64,000 nt of DNA from Omphiscola glabra (Eukaryota; Mollusca; Gastropoda; Lymnaeidae): the NCBI GenBank assembly GCA_964017045.1, contig OZ024802.1:12970435-13034434 (forward strand), read 5' to 3'. The position numbers and the translations under genes were made by a program. The notes beneath the pieces are model-generated. The model ran no database searches. It was not told the origin of the DNA and worked only from the letters and a program-made list of their open reading frames with translations. This document shows positions 46,617 to 57,881 of this stretch, piece by piece (within the stretch, counting starts at the first letter, position 1; every line of letters begins with the position of its first letter).

Positions 46617-47560
46617 CTGGTTCAGTTTTGGTTTGGTTTAGGTCCTACCTCTCCAATAGAACCCAGGCGTTCGCTGTCAATGGCTGTCTCTCCGGCAGTA
46701 CTGACTTGTGTATGGAGGGCCACAGGGGTCCGTTTTGGGCCCGGTTCTATTCACAATGTATACCAGGCCACTGCTCCTCTTGCTCAGGAGGCATGCTGTG
46801 GAGATCCAGTCATTCATGGATGACTCGCAGCTATACAAGCATATCCATCCCTCTCTTGTCGATTCCGCGGTCCGGACTTTACGGGAGAGCATTGGTGATG
46901 TCAAGTCCTTGATGACACTCAGCAAGTTAAATTTTAACGGAGACAAAACGGAAACACTCCTTTTTCACCACCACAAATTATCTAACTAGCCATTTGTCGC
47001 TCTGCACACACCGATAACCGTCAGATCAGCTCCATCCGCCACTACCTCACAGTTAGTGCAACAAAAACCCTAGTCTGTGGTCTTGTTCTCTCTCGTCTTG
47101 ACTATTGCAACTCTCTTCTGTCAGGTTCACAAAAACACTTCTTAGAAAAATTACAAAAGGTTCAAAACTCAGCTACTAGGCTAGTTTTAAAGGCAAAAAA
47201 AAATTGATCATGTTACACCACTACTTCATTCACTTCATTGGCTCCCTGTATAATCACGGATTGATTACAAAACCTCTGTTCTCTACCACAACCTTTTCTA
47301 GAATTCCTGCCCTTCCTATCTAACCGAACTTCTCTCTGTCTATTCACTCCTTCGACAGCTTCTGTCCCCAAGACTCGCACAAAAACATATTGTTAAATAT
47401 CTTTCTCTTTCTGTGCCCCTAAACAATGGAATTCTCTTCCACTACTCACCCGCAATATAACAACCATCACAGCCTTCAAAACTGAACTAAAAACACATCT
47501 CTTTACTATCCTGACTGATTTCCCCAATAAACGATGCTTCTGGCTGCCGTCCCTGGCTTG
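46617..47560 (+). mobile_element. CR1/Jockey-like LINE fragment with palm domain
   Basis: Encodes WFRSYLSNRTQAFAVNG, then after a frameshift PQGSVLGPVLFTMYTRP and SFMDDSQLYK (the catalytic box reads FMDD where FADD or YADD is expected). KLNFNGDKTETLLF follows; then after a gap come LSRLDYCNSLLSGS and VQNSATRLVLKAKK. This is the palm to C-terminal order of a CR1/Jockey-like reverse transcriptase. Frameshifts, an internal deletion and the changed box show it is dead. Confidence 0.85.
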
Positions 47561-47689
47561 ACATGTAAATCGTTATGGAATGTTGGATCGAATACACATT
47601 TGTTTTGTTTTATTTAATTAATATATGTTCATTTTTTATTTTATGATTAAATTTGTTAAATTGTATGTACAACGTGGTGAGCCCAGCCC

Positions 47690-48080
47690 TTTGACAATGT
47701 CAGGGCATTCTGCACAAAACTTGTTCTGGTTGTTAGTGAAACTTCTGCCATATCCGTACATTCAAAGTACTCATGGACTATGGCACACCGTTCTTTAGTA
47801 AGTATACTGATGTCATTGCAAAGCTACAGGAAGAATTTCATCACATTTTTTAGACATCAAAACACACACAGCCATTTTCAGCTTTTTGCTGACCTTTCTC
47901 ATTTAAAGTGAAAGATGCCTCGCCCTCCTTTTTGTGCTTCAAATGGAGCTGATTGATCTTCTGTGCAATTCAAAGTCAGGGAGGTGAATGGAAAAACAGA
48001 CACGCATGGACAATTTATGAGAGAACTGCCATCCACCTTCACTAAATTTTCCAGGTTATTCAAGCGGATCATATGACTTT
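47690..48080 (+). pseudogene. hAT transposase remnant (ZBED/GTF2I-repeat-type), tentative
   Basis: Read across frames, AKLQEEFHHIF, a K-V-K-D-A block and LQMELIDLLCNSKSG resemble the end of SCAND3/ZBED9- or EPM2AIP1-like hAT transposases (the family has an E-L-Q-M-E-L-I-x-L-Q-C-N string). Stops and frameshifts occur throughout. Short similarity only. Confidence 0.45.
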
Positions 48081-48109
48081 TTGAGATAACTTATCTGTGT
48101 AAATACTCT

Positions 48110-48215
48110 TTTTTTCCACTATGAACTTTAACAAGTCAATATTAATATTAATAATAATAATAAAGTTTATTTGAAAATCACGCTTCATCCCCAAAGGCTC
48201 GAAGCGCGGTACAAA
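48110..48215 (-). repeat. Retroelement 3' tail with (TTA)n
   Basis: On the minus strand: GTACCGCGCTTCGAGCCTTT, then GGGGATGAAGCGTGAT, then (TTA)n. The GCGCTTCGAGCC string and TTA tail resemble common LINE/SINE 3' ends. A diverged copy is near 18025-18065. Confidence 0.5.
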
Positions 48216-51200
48216 GTCAACCATATTAAAAGAGAAATGAAGCAATCTATATTTTATCATATTTAAATACAAAACTCAACATTACAAAAGCGTATGCACG
48301 TTAAGATGCACTTTAAATAAGAAGCGTGCCCGCTAATCTTCCTCTTTCCTGTAATTTGACAAGCAGAGCCTGGCTTGCAATTATTGTTGATAAAGTTTGT
48401 TTATCAAAACATTGTCTATGTTAGTAATGTTAGTATTGTTAATTGTTAGTTTCACATGTATGTATTTTTTAGTAAGACATGTTAGGATTGTAGTTAGCTA
48501 CTTAAGTTACTACTAGAATACTAAGTTAGAGTATGATTAATTATTAATAACGTGATAGGATTGTAATTCTTAGTTATAGCTTATGTGTTGTATTTGTTAT
48601 TATTAGTTTAGTTATGATACTATCGTATGGGATAGACAGTATAGTACAGCATAGTTTTAGAGTAAAGTAGTAGACAGTAGAGTTGACTCGAACATAGTAG
48701 AGTTGATGCGAACATATTAGCGTTGAGCATAGACTAGAATATTGCTCAGCACAACGTATAACTCAGTAAGTTTGAGTACAGTCAGTGAAGTTAGCGTAGA
48801 CTAACTCTGACGCCATACTGAACAAGTCAAGTGAAGGGGAAGACGCACCGCACTAGAATTAGCATAGGCAGCCAGCAGTCGTGTGGGGTTTACACACGAA
48901 ACAGAGTGGTTGGAATTCCACCCCGTTCGCACCGCCGCCAGAGTGACCAGTGGCAAGCGAGCAAGAGATAGCAGACCAGAGGTCTTGTTGTAGCGGACCT
49001 GGCTTGTGTGTAGCAGACCTGGAGATCACCAGCGGACTAGCAGTGCACAGTGTCATTGTATTGGGTGTACTAATTAATTGTATTGCATCCACCATTATTT
49101 TATTTCTTATGTTCGTATGTGTGAAGTTATTTTCTGTATAATTAAATATTTATTTGTGGGCTGAACCACCAGTGTCTTTTTAGCAATAATAGAAGTGAGA
49201 GCGAGTGAGAGAGTCATAAAAATAGCGTTAGCGAGAGTGAGACAGAATGTAACATAATTAATCAAGAGTAATCATACCCTAGACATAGCAGCAGTGAATC
49301 AGTACTAATCATCGTAGCGCTAGGGACAAAAAAAATATATATATAGCAAGAAATATCAACAGTCACCTATTTATAAGTTACTAGAATAAATGACCCGATG
49401 TTATCAGGATAATAATTGTAGGTCCTTTTCAATAAATTCTAACTGCTATAACTCATCACAATTCCTAACTTCAAAAAGAAGTATCTATATAATGATATTT
49501 ACATTTCTAACATGATTCTTTGAGAAGTATTTTATCTGCTATATATTATACGCCTACACTACTCAATTTCACGCCCCTAAACTACTTTTTATACGCCCTC
49601 AAAAAATTTACCTTAATTACCTAATCTAAATTATCATCAATTATATAAATTTTGTCACCAAAGAAGTTAATTGAGGGACGATTTCTACGCAAGAGAAATA
49701 CTTTAGTTTTACCCCTTTTTGTGCCATTGAATTACAACCTTTTTTTCTCTAAAAATCGTTTCAAAACATAATCTTAAATTTACAACAAAACTCTATATAT
49801 GATATAAATATATTTTATATTAAATGAATTTGATATATTGATATCATAATAAAAATTTGAAACACACGTTTGCCTTGTTTTTTTTTTTTTATTTATACAA
49901 CATCGGAAAATCGTAAAACAAAGAATTCTTTTATCTAAAGAGGAATCTCGAATTCGTTTTTTAAAGCTGTCTCTAATGTAACATCTCTTTTTTTCACAAA
50001 TGTAATACCATTGCATTTAAATATATTGTCATCAACGTAAAAATGTACACTTCCTATTTCCTTCCTCTGATATGTATGTACCCAAAAAGGTTAATTATTT
50101 ATCAAATTCATTCCTTTATTTTGAGACATGTCTCGTGCTGCATGAGAGCGAAATGACCACCCCCACACCCAAGATTTAAATAAAAATAACCAATTATTTA
50201 ATAACCCCTTCCATAACCAAACTAATATTTTTTGCACTTCATATGGTTTTTTCTTATTTTAGATGAGTTATAAGTGAATTATTGAATGCTTTTTTTACTA
50301 TGGAGTCTCGCTGTACTGTTATTAACAATTTGAAGAGCAATCAATTATATTTATTAATTTTACTTAGAGTGGAAAAACATCATTTTTGTCACGCTCGGTT
50401 ATTCAGTCAAAGAAACTTAAGAGTTTTGACTAACTAACATTGGCGATTCGCGCTATGATGTCATCTGTGTGTTTATTTAGAACAAATTAATTTTAATTTT
50501 ATTTCACAATATTTAAAATGTAATTCTTAAATCATACTTATCATTTTATCCAAATTTAAAAGTTATAAAAAAAAAAGATTTAATAAAAAAAGAAAAATGT
50601 AACTCAATTACTTTAAAGTTTTGTTTCGTATTCGTTCAATATGTATTTCGACATAATTACCTTTTTTTTGCACGCGTATCGGCACTTACTTGCACTGCGC
50701 TATTTTAATATTAATTTAGTAATGACGCAGGCAAAAGAAACAAATAGCTTGAATAAAAATTCTAACACAAGATTGCTGTTAAAGGATTATTTTGATACTC
50801 TCAAAAAAAAAAACAACGGGTTATGAGACACCTACAATTCCAAGCTTCTTTTCTGTGTCTCACGTGATGCAAAACTGAATTCGCTAAAATGCATTCCTAG
50901 ATTTTAAATTTCCCTTCTTTTTTACATTTCCGCTTCCGTCACTTCCGATTGAAGCGACATTACTGGCACATTTTTGTTAGCTTGCGCTGGAAGCCTATAT
51001 GCTTACTTCTGGTCTTTACAAAAGCCCCCGTCCCCCGAACACCTGAAAAGACTCGGATCAAATATTCTCTGGATTAAAAACTGGGGATAGCACTAACCGT
51101 GATAGCTGAAGCGATCCTCTTACTCATAATCTAAACACGTAATGCTCGACCTCCGAAACCTTCGCTTACTACTGTACATACAAACAGTTTTAAAAAAAAA

Positions 51201-51639
51201 AGGAAGTTTGTATTTTGATTGTTTAAAGCTGTCACTAAAGTATATCTTTTCCAGAATGACGACCTTCTTACTTTAAAATATCTAAAAGCATCAACTTTCT
51301 GATACTTTTTAAAATTATAAAAAAGAATTACCTTTTATTAAATACCATGTTCACAGTGATTTTAATAAATGAAATAAGTTTTAATGACCTATGTATTCTA
51401 AAGAATTTTTTTTTAGTTTCCACGAAAGAAAGAAAATACATTTTTACATACATATGGCTTATTAAAAAACAATTTGTCACGTCTTTATTGTTAAAATGGC
51501 GTAGTGATTGTTTAACATACCCCTGCTATAGTAAATATATTTTTAAAAATCATTTCTTATAAAGTTTTGACATCAATGCTAACCTAAATTCATTTCGGGT
51601 ACAACCTGCCTTTTTAAAGAATTGTATCCCCTCTCTATA
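48216..51639. other. AT-rich intergenic region
   Basis: No gene or RNA seen. Near 48650-48730 there are short repeats of AGTAGAGTTGAYKCGAACAT. A stretch of higher GC (48830-49060) has open frames on both strands without a recognisable domain. The region from 49300 to 51600 is very AT-rich with poly-A and poly-T runs. Confidence 0.45.
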
Positions 51640-51775
51640 CCAGACGTATCACTGCTAGCTTATGAGGAGACCTATCACTACTATCTTATGAGGTGACCTT
51701 ATATCACCACTAGCGCATGAGGTGACCTATCACTACTAGCTTATGAGGTGACCTATCACTACTAGCTTATGAGAT
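51640..51775 (+). promoter_or_regulatory. Promoter-proximal repeats of GT92-4
   Basis: Five to six copies of a CTATCACTACTAGCTTATGAGGTGAC-type unit of about 27 bp, ending 180 bp before the start codon. Related to the units before GT92-2 and -3, but no TATATAAAT is visible after them. Any regulatory role is inferred from position. Confidence 0.35.
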
Positions 51776-51957
51776 GAATGCTTGACCCCACCCCCTCCCC
51801 TAAACCAAGTGTCGAGGAAGGTTTGGGGGATTCCCACTTCACGATTTAATTTGATGCTAGTTTTTAATTGTTCATAATCAAATGTCAGTACCCCGGAAGC
51901 TGTAAATCTATTGCGTTCATTTAACTTAATTTTCAGGCAAGACATTTCCCGCCCAAG

Positions 51958-54900
51958 ATGAAACTCTGCCAGATTTCCTGCTATTGCCCATCACTCAAAC
52001 AGAGTCTCGTCTGGCTCATTGCGACCTCCATGGTGCTCACGATAATTTATTTATATCCTAGAACTTCGATAACCTTTAACTCAGTGCATCCATCAAACCG
52101 GCTAGAAAAAATAATCTCCCACCTAGAGCTAAAAGCTGACGCGACAGGAAACACGTCATTAAACACAATCATTCCAGGTCGAGGCGAAACGCGGGCTACA
52201 CGAATTGAGAAAGAGTTGAATTTCAAGTAGGTATACATTTTTTTAAAATGAACTTCTTATATATTTCTAATTTATTTAACTAACATTGTTGGATACAAAT
52301 CAAAATCTTAATTAAAGATCAACATTTAGTTGAACATCAATTCTTAATTAACTGTCGAATTGTTTTTTTTTAATTATCAATTCTTAATTAACCATCAATT
52401 CTTATTTACATATTACTTCTGAGTTAACTAAGCAATCTGAGTTGATCAAATATTGTGAGTTAACCAACAACAATTATTATTGTGAGTTAACTTATACATT
52501 TCACAGTTAAACAACAATTATAAGATAACCAACAATTCTGAGATAACGAACAAATATGAGGTAACCAAAAAATCTGTGTTAACCAACAATGCCAAGTTAA
52601 CCAACAAATATGTCTGAAACATCAATTTTAACGGTGTCCTAGAAAGATTGGACTGTTTTAAAGTCTCTAATACAGCGGTTCTCAAGCTATGGGCCACGGC
52701 CCCTTTGTGGGTCGAATGACCATTTCCCAGGGGTCGCCTAAGACCATCCTAAAAACATTTACTATACAGATATAAAGAAGCAGCGAAAATAATTTTGTGT
52801 TTTGGAGTCGCCACAACAGGAGGAACTGTATTAAAGTGTCGCGGCATTAGCAAGGTTGAGGACCACTGCTCTAATATGTTCAAATCTCGTGAATCCACAT
52901 TGCAACAACAACAAAAAAAATTTTTAATTAACTAAATAATTTACCCAATAAAAATTTCAACAAAAGTAACTCTATCAAAAATCATTTTGTTAAAATGATT
53001 TTAAAAAAAATTCCCATAGATTGATCATATCACGTGATTGTTTTTAAAAATTAGAGGCGATAGCACCGCGTTGCTAAGATAAGATAGGATTATTTATTTA
53101 TACACGGAAATAATTTTTTATTATATTGTTCAAACTCATTTTCAGCACATCAATAAATGTATATTTTAACCAAGACAAATTAATCTATTTTAAACAAGCG
53201 ACATAAAGTATTTTTCGAGCGTTGAAATGAGCCTCTATGAATTCCATTTATGGAAATGATGATTTAATTAGTGATCATTTAGATTTAGTTGCAGCTGCGG
53301 GAGCACACTTGTAAATTAGTACAGGCTTGGGGGAACGAAAGAATTGCTATATCTTTCTGTCTTAACTTTAAGATAAAGAATTCGCCATGATCGAGCTGAT
53401 CTGAGGTACCTGTGAGGAAGTGAGTGGGATGTAACAACACAAGAGTGGGATGTATCAACACAAGAGCGAGATGTATCAACACAAGATTTACAACAGCATT
53501 TTTCTTTAACATGGTTCTTCGACTGAAAGATGTTTAGTTTGTGCGGTATTGCTAGCTTTTCTGTATCAGTCTATTTAAATCAGCGGTTCTCAACTTCACA
53601 GAGATCGCATAAGACCATCGGAAAACACATATACAGTTATTTAGTAGCAACGAAAATAATTGTGTGGTTAAGGGGGGAGCTGTTATAAAGGGACGCGGCA
53701 TTACGAAGGTTGAGAACCACTGATTTAAATCAAAGTGTCGCCAAACAATTTGTCTTAAATCATTTTCTCATCAACCTACAACATCTCTTTGTCTCACTAG
53801 TCTTACGGGAAACTCAAACAGCACCGATGACGCACGCGTTCTAGAATTCGACGCACAGTTTCAGAACGTCAATGACAAAGACGTCTGGGTGTACTCGGCA
53901 CACTACGACGACTTCAATGAAACGGCGCCCGTCCTACGCATTTTAGGAATAGGCAAGATAGAGCTGGACAATATCGGAATCTTCTGTCACGTGACGGAAC
54001 AGGGGAAGAGAGCCATCGTTCAGGGAAAGCAGGAAAACGTAATTGTTCGCTTTGATATAAAGTAAAAAGATGTGTTGACATAAAGAAATATTATTGTATA
54101 GTAGTGGCACGGGAATATTATTTTGACATGCTCTAATCTTGTCAGTGGCGTTCCATAACACTTAGCGTCGATTTTATAGGGGGGGTGGGGTCACAATCTG
54201 TCACAAATCTCGGAATCCCCCCACTCTCACTAAAGTTAAACCCTTGTTAAAATTTAACCTCAAACACACTTCAGTGTGAAGTTGCTAACAAAATAAAAGT
54301 GAATATTTTTACCAGAATATATCAGCAACAGCAGACAGTCGAACATTACTGTCAATCTCAGGTCTCAAATGTGACGGGATAAAAAAAAATGTGTGACACA
54401 AACCATCACACTTTCTCAGATCCACCCCCCCCCCCCCCCCCGAACCAACCTGAGCGTGACGTGCCTAATTTGACGGCCACAAAATATCTGACAGTTTCAG
54501 CATCAAATATTTACATGAGCAGAGTAGAACGGGGTTCTAAGAGGAAAGCGTTTAATGTTCTAAGACAGGTGTTATCAAGAAATTCTGTAAAATTCAACAA
54601 AATAACTTAAAAACAAAGTAATTTTTTAAAATTTCTAAATGCCTTCGAGGGCCGCATAATATCAGTTGCCAGGCCGCATGCCGCCCGCGGGCCGTAGTTT
54701 GCCCACCCCTGTTCTAAGAGATAACGTTGGAAAAAATATTTTTATAATAGATATGCCTGAATTGCTTATCATTTTACAATGCATCTTGATGATCCCTGTT
54801 AACTGATTTAATAATTTTGAGTGTCTCATTAACGGGATGCGTGTCAGAGCGTTGAATCACCTGGACGTTCTGCAGAATTCTGTTAGTTGTACAGATTGTG

Positions 54901-56814
54901 ATGGGTATATGTTTTACGAAGTTTTGAGACTGACATTCATAACCATCTAATCGAATGCAACCCAATATCATCCACCTACCATCTTACAGGCACCAATCTG
55001 GTAACACATTTGATGCCGCCCAAAACGCCAGAGAAGATCCCCCTCGAACTCCCCTATTCCCGTTACCATCTCCCAATCTTTTATCCTCACTATTGAAATC
55101 TTACCAATATTCAATTAATGAAAAAGTATCACTATTTAGTCTGTTAATTAAGAAGTTAAAAAGACTTGCCTTTTAGCTTGTAAAAAAATGAGGTTTCACC
55201 AGCTGAAATTAAAATTTATTTAATTTGTCAAATGATTCGTCTTTTTCTTTTTTTTTTTTTTTTTTAACCGGTAATGGTAATAATGGCCGACATGGTAATA
55301 ATGGCCGACATGGTAATAATGGCCGACATGGGAATAATGGCCGACATGGTAATAATGGCCGACATGGTAATGGTAAGATGGTCGAAATTTTGTGGAGAAA
55401 TATAAATTAGTATGAGATGAAATTTAAAAATCATTTTATTAAAAACTCGCCTTCTTTCAATAAATGCCATACTGACCTTTTAGCGAATGTTACAAATATA
55501 AAGTAATTAGCTATTTCAAGGGAAATAGTCAAGGCCAAATTAATTTTATTGTTGCCCTTTCCCTGCGACTTATTTCTAATTAGCATGACATTTAAATTTA
55601 ATTGATTTTTATCGCGTCATTTTGAGGGCTTATTGCTAGTGAAAATATAATTCAATTAAAAGCAAGTGAATATGCAATAGTAAGACAATTTTAAACTGAT
55701 AATTACATTATAAGATTTTATACAGTTACATTATAAGATTTTATACAGTTACATTATAAGATTTTATACCTTGCGACCTCTCAATCGACAGCCTCAGTTT
55801 CGAAAATATTTTTTTTTTAAAATACAAATTCTTATTGTTGATTAGACATAACCCCGTTACTTTGTTTTATTGTACGTTCTCCACAGCGATAGCGTCGCCA
55901 TCTTCAGCTGTGGCTTGAGAGAGAAATCAAAACCCTCGTCTGTGTCCTTGACCTTCAACGTTACCGACGAGCCTACCAACAAACTTCGCGTCATCTACCC
56001 TAAACCACTTCAGCGAAACTTCACCGTGTGCCACGCCGCCTTGTTCAACTTCGACAACCCGAGGCAAATCATCAATTCTTTTGAAATCAACCGAGTGCTC
56101 GGCGCCCAGCACTTCTACGTGTACAACCACAGCGTCTCCAACGCAACGGACGCCGTACTGCGTCACTACCAGCAACTCGGACTCCTCACCGTCATGCCAT
56201 GGCGACTTCCGGCTTCGGGCGTGTGGTACAAAGGTCAGGTTCTGGCCATCAACGACTGTGTGTACAGAAACAGACACGCGTCCGAATTTGTCGTCATTCA
56301 TGATACGGACGAGTACATCATTCCGAAAGTTCACGATTCTTGGGCGGAAGTCCTCAGGGCCGCAGAAGAAGATTTTTTCAAAAACGGGACCAAGAAGAAC
56401 AACGTTAAAACTGTTGGTTTCTTTATTTTCCAGAGCTCATTTTATTACAACTCCTCTGATAAACTCTGGGCATCCATCAAAAGAAACGCCTCCATGACAG
56501 CAGACGAGGAGGCATTTCTGACCAAGAACACCGTGTTTCCATTTATTCACACATTAAGAGAAGGACAAATCTATAGAGTCTTCGAGAGAAGCAAAACCAT
56601 CGTTAGACCGGAATGGGTCATCCAATCGGGGATCCACTACGTGAACGTGCTCAGGAAATCAGCAGAGGCAGCCGTTGTGAGTCGATCCCTGGCCGTACTC
56701 CACCATTACCGGCCTTGTCCAAACACAAACGTCACGGAGGTCTCAGCCCTGAGGTTCATGAAGACAGCAATGCCGGCTTTGAGAGCGGCGTACAACTCGA
56801 TGTTACCCGCGTGA
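51958..56814 (+). CDS. GT92-4: glycosyltransferase family 92 protein, three exons
   Basis: Exons are 51958-52226, 53801-54061 and 55887-56814, phase 2 introns; the product is 485 residues with a TGA stop. The exon 1 donor is CAA|GTAGGT; using the AG|GTATAC site 4 bp later would read a stop. The start context is GCCCAAGATGA. Membrane anchor about 17-33; exon 1 differs at many positions from GT92-2 and -3. Exon 2 (WVYSAHYDDFNETAP, FCHVTEQ) and exon 3 are nearly the same as theirs. Motifs: CHAALFNFDNP, EINRVLGAQHFYVYN, AINDCVYRNR, DTDEY at 316-320, RPEWVIQSG, and an intact HHY at 449-451. By family it is a Golgi glycosyltransferase with unknown acceptor. Its introns carry SPIN-like and other hAT MITEs not found in the paralogs. 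Confidence 0.93.
52673..52868 (+). mobile_element. SPIN-like hAT MITE (GT92-4 intron 1)
   Basis: Starts CAGCGGTTCTCAAGCTATGG, has GGGGTCGCCTAAGACCATC inside, and ends GGTTGAGGACCACTG. It is flanked by the exact 8-bp direct repeat CTCTAATA (52665-52672 and 52869-52876). The order of motifs is that of Space Invaders (SPIN) hAT elements, known for horizontal transfer among animals including the snail Lymnaea. 196 bp, no coding capacity. Confidence 0.9.
53581..53722 (+). mobile_element. SPIN-like hAT MITE, shorter (GT92-4 intron 1)
   Basis: Starts CAGCGGTTCTCAACTTC, includes CATAAGACCATCGGAAAACA, and ends AAGGTTGAGAACCACTG. It is flanked by the exact 8-bp repeat ATTTAAAT (53573-53580 and 53723-53730). 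142 bp; an internally deleted relative of 52673-52868. Confidence 0.9.
54180..54470. mobile_element. Degraded MITE (GT92-4 intron 2)
   Basis: Keeps GGGGTCACAATCTGTCACA and a right end CCTGAGCGTGACGTGCCTAA. Same position as 25631 and 42061 in the paralogs, so the insertion predates all three. The left end is lost. Confidence 0.55.
54566..54711. mobile_element. hAT MITE, right end GTTTGCCCACCCCTG
   Basis: The right half contains GGCCGCATGCCGCCCGCGGG and GTTTGCCCACCCCTG, a common hAT end. The left end is CAGGTGTTATC, a poor match. It is flanked by the exact 8-bp repeat TTCTAAGA (54558-54565 and 54712-54719). GT92-2 and -3 have no insertion here. Confidence 0.8.
55262..55375. repeat. 18-bp tandem repeat in GT92-4 intron 2
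   Basis: Six copies of GGTAATAATGGCCGACAT, preceded by a poly-T tract. Absent from the paralogs. Confidence 0.9.
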
Positions 56815-56898
56815 TTCCAATTTCGCAATCTAAGCTGACGTTTGTCCATGCGTAAATAAGATGTCCCCACTTCGTACAGACTAGGGGAAATATGTACG

Positions 56899-57299
56899 TA
56901 GGGCCGGGCCAATCGCTGCTGGCGCCCCGATCAAGCTTAACATATGTGGAGGCAAAAAACTGGAGATTAGGTTATATGTTTATTAAATAGGCTATTTTTA
57001 AAAGCAATTAAAAACAGTTTTAAAAAATTTCTAAACTTGTTTTTGCACAGTATGAACAATTAGCCTACCGTGGGAAGTATGAACAATTAGCCGACCGTGG
57101 GTAGTATGAACAATTAGTTTACGAACGACATTTTTTTCTAGCCTTCATATCAGTAAAACATTTTATTGCACTTTCTATTATTCTTCAATCGCACCGAAAT
57201 GCAATGATGTTTCCTAATTTGGAAAAAACTTTGATGCCGCTCTAAGCACATGACGCCCCGGGCAACTGCCCCAGTTGCCTGGACCTTGAGCCGACCCTT
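56899..57299. mobile_element. hAT-type MITE in the 3' flank of GT92-4
   Basis: The left end is TAGGGCCGGGCCAATCG and the right end CTTGAGCCGACCCTT. It is flanked by TATGTACG (56891-56898) and TATGTACA (57300-57307), an 8-bp duplication with one change. GT92-2 has ATATGTACAGATATAACC uninterrupted. It contains two copies of an AGTATGAACAATTAGCC string. Confidence 0.8.
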
Positions 57300-57354
57300 T
57301 ATGTACATGCATAACCTTTAGTCATACAAGATTTGAATCAACGATGATCTACAG

Positions 57355-57873
57355 CAGAGGTCCCCAAACTTTTTTGTCTAGTAGACCACTTGCTATGTTT
57401 TTCGGTTATGGGTAGACCCCCTACTTGCCTGACATTGATTTTTTTGCAAATTCATTAACTTTAAATGTATTTTTGACAGCCGGTATAGTGCTACTCACTT
57501 TGAAAGATTTAAATTTATATTCATATATCAGAAAATACACATAATAAATTAAATATGATTCTTCATCACGTTTCATGAACATTTATGTTGTTAAAATATT
57601 TACTTCATAGGTACTTTTATAATTTATGTAGGATGATATATTTCATTATATTATAGGGTAATATTATGTAATAAATAGGTACTATCTGTGCATTTGGATT
57701 ATTCCATTCATGGAATTCCAAAATAGAAGCCAGGACCTGCTTACATGAGATCCACTATCGTTGACCCCCATTTTCATTTCATGGACCCCCAATTTTTTTT
57801 CTAGCTGACATGCACCCCTTGCAAGTTGTCGTCGACCCCTGGAGGTCTATATAGACCACTTTGGGAATCTCTG
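57355..57873. mobile_element. hAT-type MITE, CAGAGGTCCCCAAACTTTTT end
   Basis: Left end CAGAGGTCCCCAAACTTTTT, right end GACCACTTTGGGAATCTCTG. It is flanked by the exact 8-bp repeat ATCTACAG (57347-57354 and 57874-57881). 519 bp with no transposase frame. Confidence 0.88.
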
Positions 57874-57881
57874 ATCTACAG

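Noticed and set aside
48400..49350. Possible LTR of a retrotransposon
   Set aside because: Short internal repeats and a GC shift suggested it, but I found no paired copy, no primer-binding site and no gag-pol sequence.
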